Source: JANYLB01 sp963837715 (GTDB lineage Bacteria > Actinomycetota > Acidimicrobiia > IMCC26256 > JANYLB01). From it: a stretch of DNA of 64,000 nucleotides. The DNA lies in NCBI GenBank assembly GCA_963837715.1, contig CAWIOF010000004.1, positions 1,240,001-1,304,000 of the forward strand, written 5' to 3'. The notes beneath the pieces were generated by a model. That model was not told the origin of the DNA, searched no databases, and saw only the letters and a list, made by a program, of their open reading frames with translations. This document shows positions 34,832 through 44,185 of this stretch, in pieces (positions within the stretch are counted from its first letter, which is position 1; each line of letters starts with the position of its first letter). The translations under genes and the position numbers were made by a program.

Positions 34832-35396
34832 TCAGGAGCTCCCGACCCAATCGCCGGCGAGTTGGGTGGAAGGAGTGGTTTGCACCGTTCCGCCAGCCCG
34901 GAGCTCCACCACGGCCGGCACGGGATCCGGGTCGGAGAAGAGGGCGGCGTCGGAGTAGTCGGCGGTGCGCCCCGTGCCGTCGGTCACCCAGTAGCTGGCT
35001 TCGAGCGCGATCCCGTTGTTGTCGGAGAAGTACACCGAGCGGATGAAGCCGTGGTCGACGACGTCGGTGATCTCGCAGTCGGCCTCGAGGAGCCGCTTGC
35101 GCAGGGTCAGCAGGGCCTCTTCGTCGGGCAGGTTGAACGACAGGTGGTCGAACTGGCCCGCGATCGGGTCGGGGATCCCGGCCGGCTTCTCGAAGTGCGG
35201 CGCGTCGGCCCACTCGAAGAAGGCGAGGGTGTTGCCGGGGCCGATCTCGAAGAAGTAGTGCCGCATCGGGCCCGGCCATCGTGGTCGCGACGAGCCGCAT
35301 GCCGAGCACACCCTCGTAGAACCGGACGGTGGCGTCCATGTCGGCGGTGACGAGCGCCAGGTGGTTGATGCCGCGCCAGTGGGGGACCTCGGTCAT
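34832..35396 (-). CDS. VOC family protein (frameshifted)
   Basis: A vicinal-oxygen-chelate protein of about 188 residues from ATG 35396. First module: WRGINHLALVTADMDATVRFY; second: FDHLSFNLPDEEAL, VVDHGFIRSVYFSDNNGIALE, giving His, His and Glu metal ligands as in extradiol dioxygenase-like members. An extra base near 35275 separates ATTMAGP from MRHYFFEIG. It lies 25 bp behind the FAD oxidoreductase gene and is the last gene of the run headed by the TPP riboswitch. Confidence 0.82.
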
Positions 35397-35421
35397 CGGA
35401 CTCTCCTCTCGGAACGTGGCC

Positions 35422-37106
35422 TCAGTCTAGGAACCGTCGCGCGCGGGCCCGGATTCCCGCGCGTTGCTTCCGATCTGCAGCGATCTGGTCGACGACCTTG
35501 AGGCCGGGGATCCCGGTGACGCCACCGCCACCGTGGGTCGCGGAGCTCGCCTGGTAGAGGTTGCGGATCGGGGTGCGGTAGTCGGCGTAGCCGGGGGCCG
35601 GGCGGAGGTGGAACAGCTGCGACGGTGTGAGCTCGCCGTGGAAGATGTTGCCGCCGATCAGGCCGTAGGTGTGCTCCATCGCGTGCGGTCCGATCACCTG
35701 GCGGTGCAGGATCGAGTCGGTGAAGCCCGGCGCGACCGCATCGACCGCGGCGATCACCCGGTCGGCGTAGACATCGAGGTCGGCGGTGTGCGGCTCCTCG
35801 TTCCACGTGTGCGGCACCCATTGCGTGAACATCGACACGACGTGCTTGCCCTCGGGCGCGAGGGTCGGGTCGAACACCGATGGGATGCAGATGTCGGCGA
35901 ACGGCGCGGCGGCCGGCCGGCCCGCCACGGCATCCTGGAACGCGTGCTCGACGTGGTCGAGCGACGGTGCGAGCACGATCGTGCCCCCGTGGACCTCGGG
36001 ATCGAACCCGGGGCGCGCGGTGAACTCGGGCAGGCGGTCGACGGCGACGTTCACCTTCACCGTGCCGCTACGCGTCTTCCAGCGTTCGGATGTCGGCGAC
36101 GAAGTCGTCGGGGAGCTGCGACGCGGGGAGCTGATCGAGGAAGGTGATCTTCGGGTGGGTCGTCGCGATCACGATGTCGCCGAGCACCTCCTCGCCGGTC
36201 GAGGTGACGACACCACGCGCCGCACCGTCGACGACGATGATCTGATCCACGTCGACGTCGGTGCGCACCGTGGCGCCGAACGATTCGGCTGCGTCGCGCA
36301 GCGCGCGCGTCACCGAGCCCATCCCGCCCTCGGGGAAGCCCCACGCGCCGAGCTCCCGATCTCCGTGTCCGGCGCTGCCACCGGTGTCGGCGCCGACGCT
36401 GTCGCCGATCTGGTGGTGGGCCATCACGTAGGCGGTCCCGGGTGAGCGCGGTCCGGCCCACGTGCCGATCACGCCGCTGACCGCGAGCACGCCGCGCATG
36501 GCGTCGGACTCGAAGGTGTCTTCGAGGAGGTCGGCGATGCTCATCGTGAACAGGCGCGTCACGTCGGCGATGGCGCGGGGGCTCCACCGGCGGGCCGTCC
36601 AGCCGAGCCGGGCCTGGTCGAGCAGGTCGGCCGGACGGTGCGACCCGAGGTTCGGCGGGGTCTCGGTGAGCAGCGGGGCGAGGAGGGCTGCGACCTCGCC
36701 GAGCCACGCTTCCCAGCGGTCGTAGGCATCGGCGTCGCGGGCGGAGAACTGGGCGATCTGCTCCCGCCGACGGGCCGGGTCGCCGGGCAGCGCGAGCGCG
36801 CGACCGTCGGAGCGGGGCGCGAAGTACGGACCCTGGGGGTAGACGCGGTAGCCGTGCTTCGCGAGTTGGAGCTCGCGCTGGATCTGCGGAGGCATGAGGC
36901 TGACGACGTACGAGAGCGCGGTGACCTTGTACGTCGGGACCCCACGGCTGCTCGGTGATCGCGGCTCCGCCCACCGTGTCGCGACGTTCGAGCACGGTGA
37001 CGCGTGCCCCTCGCTTCGCAAGGAGCCCTGCCGCCACGAGCCCGTTGTGGCCGCCTCCGATGACGACGACGTCGAGCGGCTCGGCCGTGCTCCCGGCCCG
37101 GGTCAC
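35422..37106 (-). CDS. Phytoene-desaturase-like FAD oxidoreductase (two frameshifts)
   Basis: Flavoprotein of about 560 residues of the CrtI/PYROXD2-like group. GTG 37106; dinucleotide site DVVVIGGGHNGLVAAGLLAKRGA and ERRDTVGGAAITEQ at the N-terminus; GFPEGGMGSVTRALRDAAES in the middle; C-terminal FAD segment GGGVTGIPGLKVV. Frame changes near 36945 and near 36065, each an extra base. The family includes carotene desaturases and many uncharacterised oxidoreductases; a carotenoid role is not shown. The start overlaps the phosphotransferase stop (GTGA). Confidence 0.83.
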
Positions 37107-38227
37107 AGGGTGATGGCGGCGCCGGGCGACGGGAGGCCGAGCCGCTGCGCGAGGAGTTGGGTGACGATGTTGTTCGTCTCGAGGTCGGTGTCGGGCGGGA
37201 GTACCTCGAACTCGATCATCATCTGCGCGATCCGCATCATGACGACCGCGAAGCGGAAGCCGGCGAACACGCCGTAGTAGTCGGCCGCGTCGCCGCTGAG
37301 ACCGGTCGCCTCCTCCCAGCGACGGATCGTGTCGGGGTAGGTCGGGAACCCCTCGAGTCGGTCGACGCTGATGCCCTCGGTCCAGTGGCGGTCGAGGAAG
37401 ATCCACCAGGCGACGTCCTGCACCGGGTTCCCGAGGGTGACCATCTCCCAGTCGATCACCGACACGCACTCGAAGTCGCGGAAGATCTGGTTGCTGATGC
37501 GGGAGTCACCCCAACAGAGCCGCAGCGGTTCCGGTTCCGAGGGCCGGTTGGCCAGGAGCCAGTCCCATGCAGCCTCGGCGACGGGTTGCGGGCGCCCGCA
37601 CGCAGCCCACTCGAAGTACCGCTCGTAGTACCCGAGCTGCTGGCCGAGACCCGCGGGCCCGAACTCCGTCTTGTCGACCAGTGCGGTGAGCCCGAGGCCG
37701 TCGAGGTCGTCGACGCGGTGCACCCGCGCCATCGCGTCGATGCCGCTGTTCCACAGCTGCGCGCGCTGCGCGGGTTGCGCGTCGACGAGGAACCCTTCCG
37801 TCGTGAACGGCGGACTGTCCGACGGGATCTCGCCGTGGACCCGCCGCATGAGGAAGAACGGCTCTCCGAGCACCGACGGATCCTCCTCGAGCCAGAACAC
37901 CTCGGGGACGGGCACGTCGGTCTGCGCGCCGAGGATCCGCATCACGTGGTACTGCAGCGCGACGTCGACCTCGGGGAACACCAGGTAGCCCGACGGCTTG
38001 ATCCGGGCGACGAACTCGGTCGTGGTTGCGTCGCCGCCCTCGGTCCACGTCGCGTCGAAGAGGAGCGTGTCGTTGGAGAAGCCCGTCCCCGCCGGAGCCA
38101 CCAGCGGACCGAGCGTCAGGTCGCGGGCATCGGGGACCTTGCCGGCCAGCCAGTCGGTGAGCGTCCGACGGGTCGCCTCCAGATCGCGCTGCGCGGGGAT
38201 CGGCATCTCAGAGTGCTCCCATGTCAC
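37103..38227 (-). CDS. Phosphotransferase family protein (APH/ACAD10 N-domain-like)
   Basis: A 374-residue kinase-fold protein. Catalytic loop LCWGDSRISNQIF (Asp and Asn of the HGDxxxxN pattern, His replaced by Trp), then VIDWEMVTLGNPVQDVAWW for the metal Asp. N-terminal half includes FVARIKPSG (Lys). The group includes kinases often found with acyl-CoA dehydrogenases that phosphorylate hydroxy acids. GTG 38227 overlaps the thiQ stop; ATG 38206 is also possible. The overlap suggests transcription with the thiamine transport genes. Confidence 0.85.
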   Translation of the reverse strand: MTWEHSEMPIPAQRDLEATRRTLTDWLAGKVPDARDLTLGPLVAPAGTGFSNDTLLFDATWTEGGDATTTEFVARIKPSGYLVFPEVDVALQYHVMRILGAQTDVPVPEVFWLEEDPSVLGEPFFLMRRVHGEIPSDSPPFTTEGFLVDAQPAQRAQLWNSGIDAMARVHRVDDLDGLGLTALVDKTEFGPAGLGQQLGYYERYFEWAACGRPQPVAEAAWDWLLANRPSEPEPLRLCWGDSRISNQIFRDFECVSVIDWEMVTLGNPVQDVAWWIFLDRHWTEGISVDRLEGFPTYPDTIRRWEEATGLSGDAADYYGVFAGFRFAVVMMRIAQMMIEFEVLPPDTDLETNNIVTQLLAQRLGLPSPGAAITL

Positions 38228-39240
38228 GAGCCTTGCAGGTCGGGCCCAGGCTCTGCGTGGTCCCGCTCCGGAAACTCGACCGCAGCGGTCGGGTCGACGG
38301 CGAGGCGGACGGAGTCGCCGGGCGCAGGGACGTCGTCGCCCGTCGCGGCGACCTCGTATCGGACGCCGTCGGCCCCCGACACGGTGAGGAGGAAGTGGTC
38401 ACGGCGAAAGGTTCGGGCGACGACGGTGCCCGGAATAGGGCCGTCGGGGTCGACGCGGAGGCCGTCGGGTCGGGTGAGGATCCGGCGGCCACCGGTCGTC
38501 ACGGTGTTGACGAAGCCGAGGAACCGCGCGGTGAACTCGGTCCCCGGGTGCTGCCACACCTGCTCGGGGAGGCCGTCCCGCTCGATGCGCCCGTTCCGCA
38601 TGATGACCACGCGGTCGGCGACCGCGAAGGCTTCGTCGTGATCGTGGGTCACGAACACCGCGGTGAGTCCCAGCTCGACGAAGAGGGTTCGCAGCTCCAC
38701 CATGAGGCGGTCGCGCAGCTCCCGGTCGAGCGACCCGAGCGGTTCGTCGAGCATGAGCAGGCGCGGCTCCGGCGCGAGGGCACGCGCGAGCGCGACCCGC
38801 TGTTGCTCGCCTCCGGACAGCTCGTGCACCCGGCGGCGTTCGAACCCGGCCAGACCGACCCGACCCAGTGCCGCAGCCGCCCGCTGCTCGACCTCGGCGC
38901 GCGGCCGTCGTTGCATGCGCAGGCCGAAGCCGACGTTGTCGATCACGTTGCGATGGGGGAAGAGGGCGTGATCCTGGAACATCAGCCCGAACCGTCGTCG
39001 GTGGGCGGGAACCTGCGTGAGGTCGTCGTCGGACCAGGTAACGGTGCCCGCGGCCGAGGGTTCGAGACCGGCGACGACCCGGAGCAGGGTGCTCTTCCCG
39101 CTCCCGCTCGGGCCGAGCACGCTCACCACCGACCCCGCGACGACGTCGAGATCAACCCCATCGAGCGCGACGACGTCGCCGTACGCCATCGTGAGGCCGC
39201 GGGTCCGGAGCCCCGGTGTCGCCACGATCCGCTCGCTCAC
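38224..39240 (-). CDS. thiQ: Thiamine-type ABC transporter ATP-binding protein
   Basis: A 338-residue ABC ATPase. Walker A GPSGSGKS (43-50), Q-loop LMFQDHALFPHRN, signature LSGGEQQRVALARAL, Walker B LLMLDEPLGSLDR, H-loop VTHDHDEA, and a C-terminal TOBE-like region. It powers the ThiP permease; the specificity follows from its position in a TPP-riboswitch run with a thiamine-type binding protein. Start ATG 39240 overlaps the permease stop (ATGA). Confidence 0.9.
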   Translation of the reverse strand: MSERIVATPGLRTRGLTMAYGDVVALDGVDLDVVAGSVVSVLGPSGSGKSTLLRVVAGLEPSAAGTVTWSDDDLTQVPAHRRRFGLMFQDHALFPHRNVIDNVGFGLRMQRRPRAEVEQRAAAALGRVGLAGFERRRVHELSGGEQQRVALARALAPEPRLLMLDEPLGSLDRELRDRLMVELRTLFVELGLTAVFVTHDHDEAFAVADRVVIMRNGRIERDGLPEQVWQHPGTEFTARFLGFVNTVTTGGRRILTRPDGLRVDPDGPIPGTVVARTFRRDHFLLTVSGADGVRYEVAATGDDVPAPGDSVRLAVDPTAAVEFPERDHAEPGPDLQGS

Positions 39241-40922
39241 CGTTCACCGGTCCCGGGGGCGTGGAACCGTTCGATGAGCAGCACCGCCGTCGCCGTGAGC
39301 GCCATGAGGATCACGCTGGCGGCCATCGCGGCCCCGAAGGTGGTCGTGCCGGGTCGGCCGAGCAGGCGGTAGATCACCACCGGCAGGGTGGGCCGGTCCG
39401 GGCGGGCGATGAACGCGGTCGCGCCGAACTCGCCGAGCGAGATCGCGAACGCGAAGCCCGCCGCGACCGCGACGGCTCGGGCACCGATGCGCAGGTCGAC
39501 CTCGCGCCACACCCGGGTCGGCGGTGCCCCGAGCACCGCGGCCGCATCGCGCAACCGGGGGTCGATCGAGCGGAGCACCGGTGTCATCGTGCGGATCACG
39601 AACGGTGTGGCCACGAGCGCGTGCGCGATCGGCACCAGCCACCACGACGTCCGCAGGTCGAGGGGTGGCGCATCGAGCGCGATGAGGAACCCGAACCCGA
39701 CGGTGACCGCCGAGACGCCCAGCGGCAGGGCGAGCAGCCCGTCGAGCCCGCGCGCGAACCGGCCGCCATGACGTTCCCGGGAGACGATCACCACGGCCGC
39801 GATCCCGCCGATCACCAGCGCGATCACCGTGGCGACGACCGCGTAGCTCAACGAGTTCCGGATGGCCTCGGCGGGCGCGACGAGGAACGTGCTCCCCGTG
39901 CCCACGTCGCCGAGCGCGCGGTAGAAGCCGAAGCTGGGCCCGCCGGGGGTGGCGAACGACCGTTGGACGAGCACCGCGATCGGCAGTGCGAGGAGCACCG
40001 CCATCAGCGCGAGGTTGCCGACGACGAACGCGGTCGGGCCGACACCGTGGGGTCGACGACCGGTCGTGGTTGCCGGCCGGAGTCCGAGTGCGACCGCGTG
40101 GCGGCCCCGGGCCAGGCCGCCGATCCCGAGCAGGACCACGACGGCGGCGAGCTGGATGATCGACAGCGCGGCCGCGACGCGGAGATCGAGCAACAGTGCG
40201 GTCTGGCGGTAGATCTCCGTCTCGAGGGTGGCGAAGCGCGGCCCACCGAGCACGAGGATCACCCCGAAGCTGGTGAACGTGAAGAGGAACACGATCGCGG
40301 CCGCGGCCGCGATCGCGGGCCGGAGCGCCGGCAGCGTCACGTGGAGGAACACCCGGGTCCGGCTCGCGCCGAGGGTGCGGGCAGCCTCCTCGCGCCGCGG
40401 ATCGAGGTGCGACCAGAGGCCGCCGACCGTCCGGACCACGACCGCGTAGTTGAAGAACACGTGGGCCAGGAGGATCGCCCAGACGGTGCCGTCGATCCCC
40501 AGGAACGCGAGCGGTCCACCGGGGCCGAGGAGCGCGAGGAACGCCGACCCGACGACCACCGTCGGCAGCACGAACGGCACGATGATCGCCGCGTGCAGGA
40601 ACCGTCGGCCGGGGAAGTCGTACCGGGCGAAGAGGCACGCGCCCGGGAGACCGATCGCGAGGGTCAGGGTCGTCGACGCGACGGCCTGCCAGACCGTGAA
40701 CCACGCGACCCCCCGGATGCCGCCGTCTCCGACGACGTCGCTGACCGCACCGAGATCCAGCGATCCGTGCGACCACAATCCGCGACCCAGGATCGTCCCG
40801 ACGGGGTAGAGGAAGAAGATCCCCAGGAACGCGAGCGGGACGAGGGCGAGCAGGAGCCACCACCCGGCCGAGGCCCGTCGGGTCAGCGGTCGTCGGGTCA
40901 GCGGAGGACCGTGTCGGTCCAC
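39237..40922 (-). CDS. thiP: Thiamine-type ABC transporter permease
   Basis: A fused two-domain permease of about 561 residues with twelve helices, as typical of ThiP. Each half carries an EAA-like loop: EEAARTLGASRTRVFLHVTL in the first, DAAAVLGAPPTRVWREVDL in the second. The start is unclear; GTG 40922 lies 25 bp inside the thiB gene end, and no ATG precedes the first helix (WWLLLALVPLAFLGIFFLYP). Stop overlaps thiQ. Transport of thiamine is inferred from context. Confidence 0.88.
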   Translation of the reverse strand: MDRHGPPLTRRPLTRRASAGWWLLLALVPLAFLGIFFLYPVGTILGRGLWSHGSLDLGAVSDVVGDGGIRGVAWFTVWQAVASTTLTLAIGLPGACLFARYDFPGRRFLHAAIIVPFVLPTVVVGSAFLALLGPGGPLAFLGIDGTVWAILLAHVFFNYAVVVRTVGGLWSHLDPRREEAARTLGASRTRVFLHVTLPALRPAIAAAAAIVFLFTFTSFGVILVLGGPRFATLETEIYRQTALLLDLRVAAALSIIQLAAVVVLLGIGGLARGRHAVALGLRPATTTGRRPHGVGPTAFVVGNLALMAVLLALPIAVLVQRSFATPGGPSFGFYRALGDVGTGSTFLVAPAEAIRNSLSYAVVATVIALVIGGIAAVVIVSRERHGGRFARGLDGLLALPLGVSAVTVGFGFLIALDAPPLDLRTSWWLVPIAHALVATPFVIRTMTPVLRSIDPRLRDAAAVLGAPPTRVWREVDLRIGARAVAVAAGFAFAISLGEFGATAFIARPDRPTLPVVIYRLLGRPGTTTFGAAMAASVILMALTATAVLLIERFHAPGTGER

Positions 40923-41938
40923 TGGTCGATCCAGGTGGCGCGGTTGCGTGCGATGCGGGCCGGCGCGATCTCGAAGGGATCCGTGGGAACGGGCGCGTAG
41001 CGGGCCCACGACTCCGGCACCGTCACGCCCTCGCGCACCGGGTACACGTACATCTGGTCGGGAACTCCGGCCTGGAACCGCGCCGACAGCATCCAGTCGA
41101 CGAGCGCCCGGGCGAGCTTCGGGTGCTCCGCACCGCGCAGCACCCCCGCGAACTCGACCTGGCGGAAACAGGTGTCGAGCACCGCGGCCGTCGGGGCTTC
41201 GGCCGGCGTCCCCTCGGTCACGCCGGCCGGCGGGCTCGACGCGTACGACACGACGAGCGGGAAGGTGCCACCCTGGCCACCGCCTGCGAAGTCGCTGAAG
41301 TACGCCTGTTCCCACCCGTCGTCGACCTTGACGCCGTTGTCTCGGAGTTTCGTCCAGTAGTCGCGCCAATCGTCGCCGTACTTCGCGACGGTGGCGAGGA
41401 GGAACGCGAGCCCGGGTGAGCTGCTCGCGGCGTTCTCGACGACGAGCATCCCTTCGTAGGCCGGCTGCACGAGGTCGTCGAGCGAGGCGGGGGCCGGGAT
41501 CCCTCGATCGGCGAGGGCGGCGCGGTCGTAGTTGACGCACACGTCGCCGAAGTCGATCGGGGTCAGCTCGTGGGTCGGGTCGAGCTGGTACTCCGCGGGA
41601 ACCGAGTCGAGGCCGGCCGGTTCGTACGGCTCGAACACGTTCGCGTCGGTGGCGCGGGACAGAAAGGTGTTGTCGACCCCGAACATGGCGTCGCCGAGCG
41701 GCTCACCCTTGGTGAGGACGACCTGGTTGAGCGCGCTCGCGGCGTCGCCCGACTTCAGGATCTTCACGTCGACGTCGTGGGCCCGTTCGAACGCCGCGAG
41801 GTCGGACTTCGCGACGGCGAAGGAGTCGTGGGTCACGAGCGTGACCGTGCGTGCGCTGCTCGAGTCGGAGCTGCTGCACGCGACCAACGCGGTTCCGGCG
41901 AGCACCGCCGCGAGGGTGAGGCTGAGGAATCGCTGCAT
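40898..41938 (-). CDS. thiB: Thiamine ABC transporter substrate-binding lipoprotein
   Basis: A 346-residue periplasmic binding protein with a lipoprotein signal (LTLAAVLAGTALVACSSSD; lipobox LVAC). ThiB-like segments: VTLVTHDSFAVAKSDLAAFE, ASALNQVVLTKGEPLGDAMF, GVDNTFLSRA, DFGDVCVNYDR and SYASSPPAGV. It should deliver thiamine (or TPP) to ThiPQ. ATG 41938 comes 1 bp after the thiamine pyrophosphokinase stop. Confidence 0.92.
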   Translation of the reverse strand: MQRFLSLTLAAVLAGTALVACSSSDSSSARTVTLVTHDSFAVAKSDLAAFERAHDVDVKILKSGDAASALNQVVLTKGEPLGDAMFGVDNTFLSRATDANVFEPYEPAGLDSVPAEYQLDPTHELTPIDFGDVCVNYDRAALADRGIPAPASLDDLVQPAYEGMLVVENAASSSPGLAFLLATVAKYGDDWRDYWTKLRDNGVKVDDGWEQAYFSDFAGGGQGGTFPLVVSYASSPPAGVTEGTPAEAPTAAVLDTCFRQVEFAGVLRGAEHPKLARALVDWMLSARFQAGVPDQMYVYPVREGVTVPESWARYAPVPTDPFEIAPARIARNRATWIDQWTDTVLR

Positions 41939-41939
41939 A

Positions 41940-42606
41940 TCAGGGTTGCTCCGGGATCGCGTCGGGACGCACCACGAGGAGCACGCCGTCGGTCAGGGCG
42001 ACGCGTGCCGTCGGCGCGTCGAACTCGTTGCTGACTCCCCGGCTCGTTCCGGGGCGCAGGTCCTCGCCGTGGAGTGCCCACCGCAGACCGTGGGTGGTCA
42101 CGGCGCGTGCTGGTCCACCGAGCGGCAGCAACGACACGAGCTCGCCTGGCGTGCCGGTGAACTCGGTCGCATCGCGCACGACCGTCGCGACCGCCGTGCC
42201 GGCGCGGGCCTCGATCTCGAGGTCGGCGAACTCCGGGGAGGCGAGGAGCAGCGCGTTGGCGAGGAAGTGATCGAGCCGCCCACCGCCCACCCCGACGACC
42301 ACGATCCGTCGCGCGCCCCGGTTCCGTGCGGCGGCGAGCGCGAGTTCGAGATCGGTCGCGTCCTTGTCGGACGGGTGGCGCTCCACGGCGCTGCCGGCGG
42401 CGACCGCGGCTTCGAGGTCGCGCGGGCTCGACCGAGTCGAGGTCGCCGACGACCACGTCGACCACGAGTCCCGCGGCGACCGCGTGTCGGAGACCGGAAT
42501 CGGCCGCGACGAGGATCGAACCGGTCGGGAGATCAGCGAGGGTCCCGCGGGCGGGCGCGTCACCACCGGCGAAGATCACCGCCGTCGTGTCGCGTTCGGT
42601 GCCCAT
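41940..42606 (-). CDS. Thiamine pyrophosphokinase-like protein (frameshifted)
   Basis: Thiamine diphosphokinase of about 222 residues, which converts thiamine to TPP with ATP. N-terminal part: ILVAADSGLRHAVAAGL and VVVGDLDSV; second part: ERHPSDKDATDLELALAAA, GVGGGRLDHFLANALLL and HGLRWALHGEDLRPG, all expected for TPK. One extra C in a CCC run near 42430 separates DLDSVEP from RDLEAAVAAG. The ATG at 42606 follows an SD sequence that belongs to the TPP riboswitch. It is first in the thiamine run. Confidence 0.87.
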
Positions 42607-42608
42607 CG

Positions 42609-42703
42609 GTTCCTCCCTGCGCCGGCATGATCCGGATCAGGTTCGAACGGTCGGTGGCTGCGTGCCACCCTCTCAGCCCGGCGCACCGGACTCCCGTGTG
42701 AAC
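42609..42703 (-). promoter_or_regulatory. TPP riboswitch (THI element)
   Basis: On the minus strand the leader contains the conserved GGGCTGAGAGGG, a variable hairpin, then GAACCTGATCCGGATCATG and CCGGCGCAGGGA, in the order and spacing of TPP aptamers. Closing bases GTTC/GAAC can form P1. The ribosome site AGGGAGGA (42611-42618) lies in the 3' strand of the aptamer, immediately before ATG 42606, so TPP binding probably blocks translation initiation. Confidence 0.95.
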
Positions 42704-42726
42704 GTGCGTACGAAACCGAGGGTAGC

Positions 42727-42983
42727 GCGAGGCCGGAGAAGCAGCGGAGCCGGCGGACAGTGGTTGCGGCTGTGGCACGGGTGGGCGGTCGAGCCGGCGG
42801 AGCGGATTCGACCGTCAGCCGGAGAGCGGTGTCGGCGGACAGTGGTTGCGGCGTCAGGGTGGGCGGTCGAGCCGGCGGAGCGGATTCGACCGTCAGGCCG
42901 GAGAAGCAGCGGTGCCGGCGGACAGTGGTTGCGGCTGTGGCACGGGTGGGCGGTCGAGCCGGCGGAGCGGATTCGACCGTCAG
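42727..42983. repeat. Second repeat array, related to 2965-3222
   Basis: Three copies of a core containing CGGTCGA, a GC-rich loop and TCGACCG (starting about 42784, 42862 and 42949; periods 78 and 87 bp) alternate with GCCGGAGAAGCAGCGG-type segments and an array-specific spacer beginning CAGTGGTTGCGG. The last core contains the stop codon of the minus-strand M20 gene (42980-42982), as in the first array. It fills the gap between that stop and the TPP riboswitch region. Confidence 0.88.
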
Positions 42984-44185
42984 GGCGCGAGAGTCTCGAA
43001 GGCTTGGAGGGTGGCGGCGACCAGGACCCGGATGCCCACCTCGATGGCCCCCTCGTCGACGTCGAACGTCCCGGCGTGCAGGTCGAGCCGCGGACCGTGG
43101 CTGCTCGGATCGTGCACGCCGAGGCGCACGTACGAACCCGGGACCTGTTCGAGGTACCAGGCGAAGTCGTCGGCGCCCGCGCTCTGTTCCATGACGACCA
43201 CGGCCTCGGTGCCGACGACCGACCGGGCCCCCGCCGCGAAGACCTCGGTCATCGCCGGGTCGTTCACCACCGGAGGGACGCCGCGTTGGTGGTCGAGTTC
43301 GACGCTCGCGCCGGTGGGTCCGACGAGCTCGTCGAGCGCGGCGACGAGCGCTTCCGGAGCCCGGGCCCACGCGTCGCGGTCACGCGACCGGACCGTCCCG
43401 CGCAGCATCGCAGTCGTTGGAATCACGTTGGCCGCGTCGCCGGCGGCGATCGCGCCGAAGACGAGGTTGAGGTCGCCGACCCGTTCCCGCAGTAGCCCGG
43501 GCAGCTCGCTCACGATCCGGGCCGCGACGGTGACGAGGTCGACCGTCTGTTGCGGACGGGCGGTGTGGCCGCCGGGTCCGTGGACGGTGATCTCGACGAG
43601 GTCGGCCGCCGAGGTGATCGCACCCGGTCGCACGCCGATCACGCCGCTGTCGAGCCGGGGGTCGCAGTGGTAGCCGAAGCACGCGCCGACTCCGGCGAGA
43701 CCTCCGTCGGCGATCACGTCGCGGGCACCACCGCGGGCCGACTCCTCCGCGGGTTGGAACACCAGCCGGACCCGGCCCGGCACACCTGCCGCCGTCCGCC
43801 CGAGTTGCGTGAGCGCGAGTCCAGCGCCGAGGACCACCGTCGTGTGCACGTCGTGTCCGCACGCGTGGGCGACGCCCTCGACCTGGGAGCGGTACGGGAC
43901 GTCCTTGTCGTCATGCATCGCGAGCGCGTCGAGATCGGCCCGCAGCGCGACCATCGGCCCGGCGGCGGGCCCGGCGTCGAGATCACACAGCACACCGGTC
44001 CCCCGGGTGAGGACCCGCGGCTGGAGGCCGGCGACTTGGAGGCGGCTGCTCACCGCCGCGGTCGTTGCATGCTCCTCTCCACTCACCTCCGGGTGAGAGT
44101 GCAGCTGGCGGCGGAACGCGACCAGCTCCTCGAGGTGCGCGGCGAAGAACTCGTCGAGGAAGTGCTCGAGGGACTCGTCGGTCAC
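42980..44185 (-). CDS. M20 family metallopeptidase/amidohydrolase
   Basis: A 401-residue zinc hydrolase of the aminoacylase/hippurate hydrolase (HipO-like) group. Landmarks: LHSHPEVSGEEHAT, ALRADLDALAM (metal His replaced by Arg, as normal in this subgroup), AHACGHDVHTTVVLG, LVFQPAEESARGG and the dimerisation domain with GPGGHTARPQ. It cleaves N-acyl or peptide-like amide bonds. GTG 44185 overlaps the stop of the YbdK-like ligase; the pair could make and break the same kind of amide. Its stop lies in the repeat array. Confidence 0.92.
   Translation of the reverse strand: MTDESLEHFLDEFFAAHLEELVAFRRQLHSHPEVSGEEHATTAAVSSRLQVAGLQPRVLTRGTGVLCDLDAGPAAGPMVALRADLDALAMHDDKDVPYRSQVEGVAHACGHDVHTTVVLGAGLALTQLGRTAAGVPGRVRLVFQPAEESARGGARDVIADGGLAGVGACFGYHCDPRLDSGVIGVRPGAITSAADLVEITVHGPGGHTARPQQTVDLVTVAARIVSELPGLLRERVGDLNLVFGAIAAGDAANVIPTTAMLRGTVRSRDRDAWARAPEALVAALDELVGPTGASVELDHQRGVPPVVNDPAMTEVFAAGARSVVGTEAVVVMEQSAGADDFAWYLEQVPGSYVRLGVHDPSSHGPRLDLHAGTFDVDEGAIEVGIRVLVAATLQAFETLAP

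Noticed and set aside
39216..41000. Open frame of 594 codons opposite the thiamine permease
   Set aside because: Low-complexity charged sequence (many ER/DR/GD), antisense of a clear 12-helix permease.
42118..42606. Thiamine pyrophosphokinase as a true pseudogene
   Set aside because: The single extra C lies in a CCC run and all functional motifs remain on both sides; the pattern matches the other insertions.
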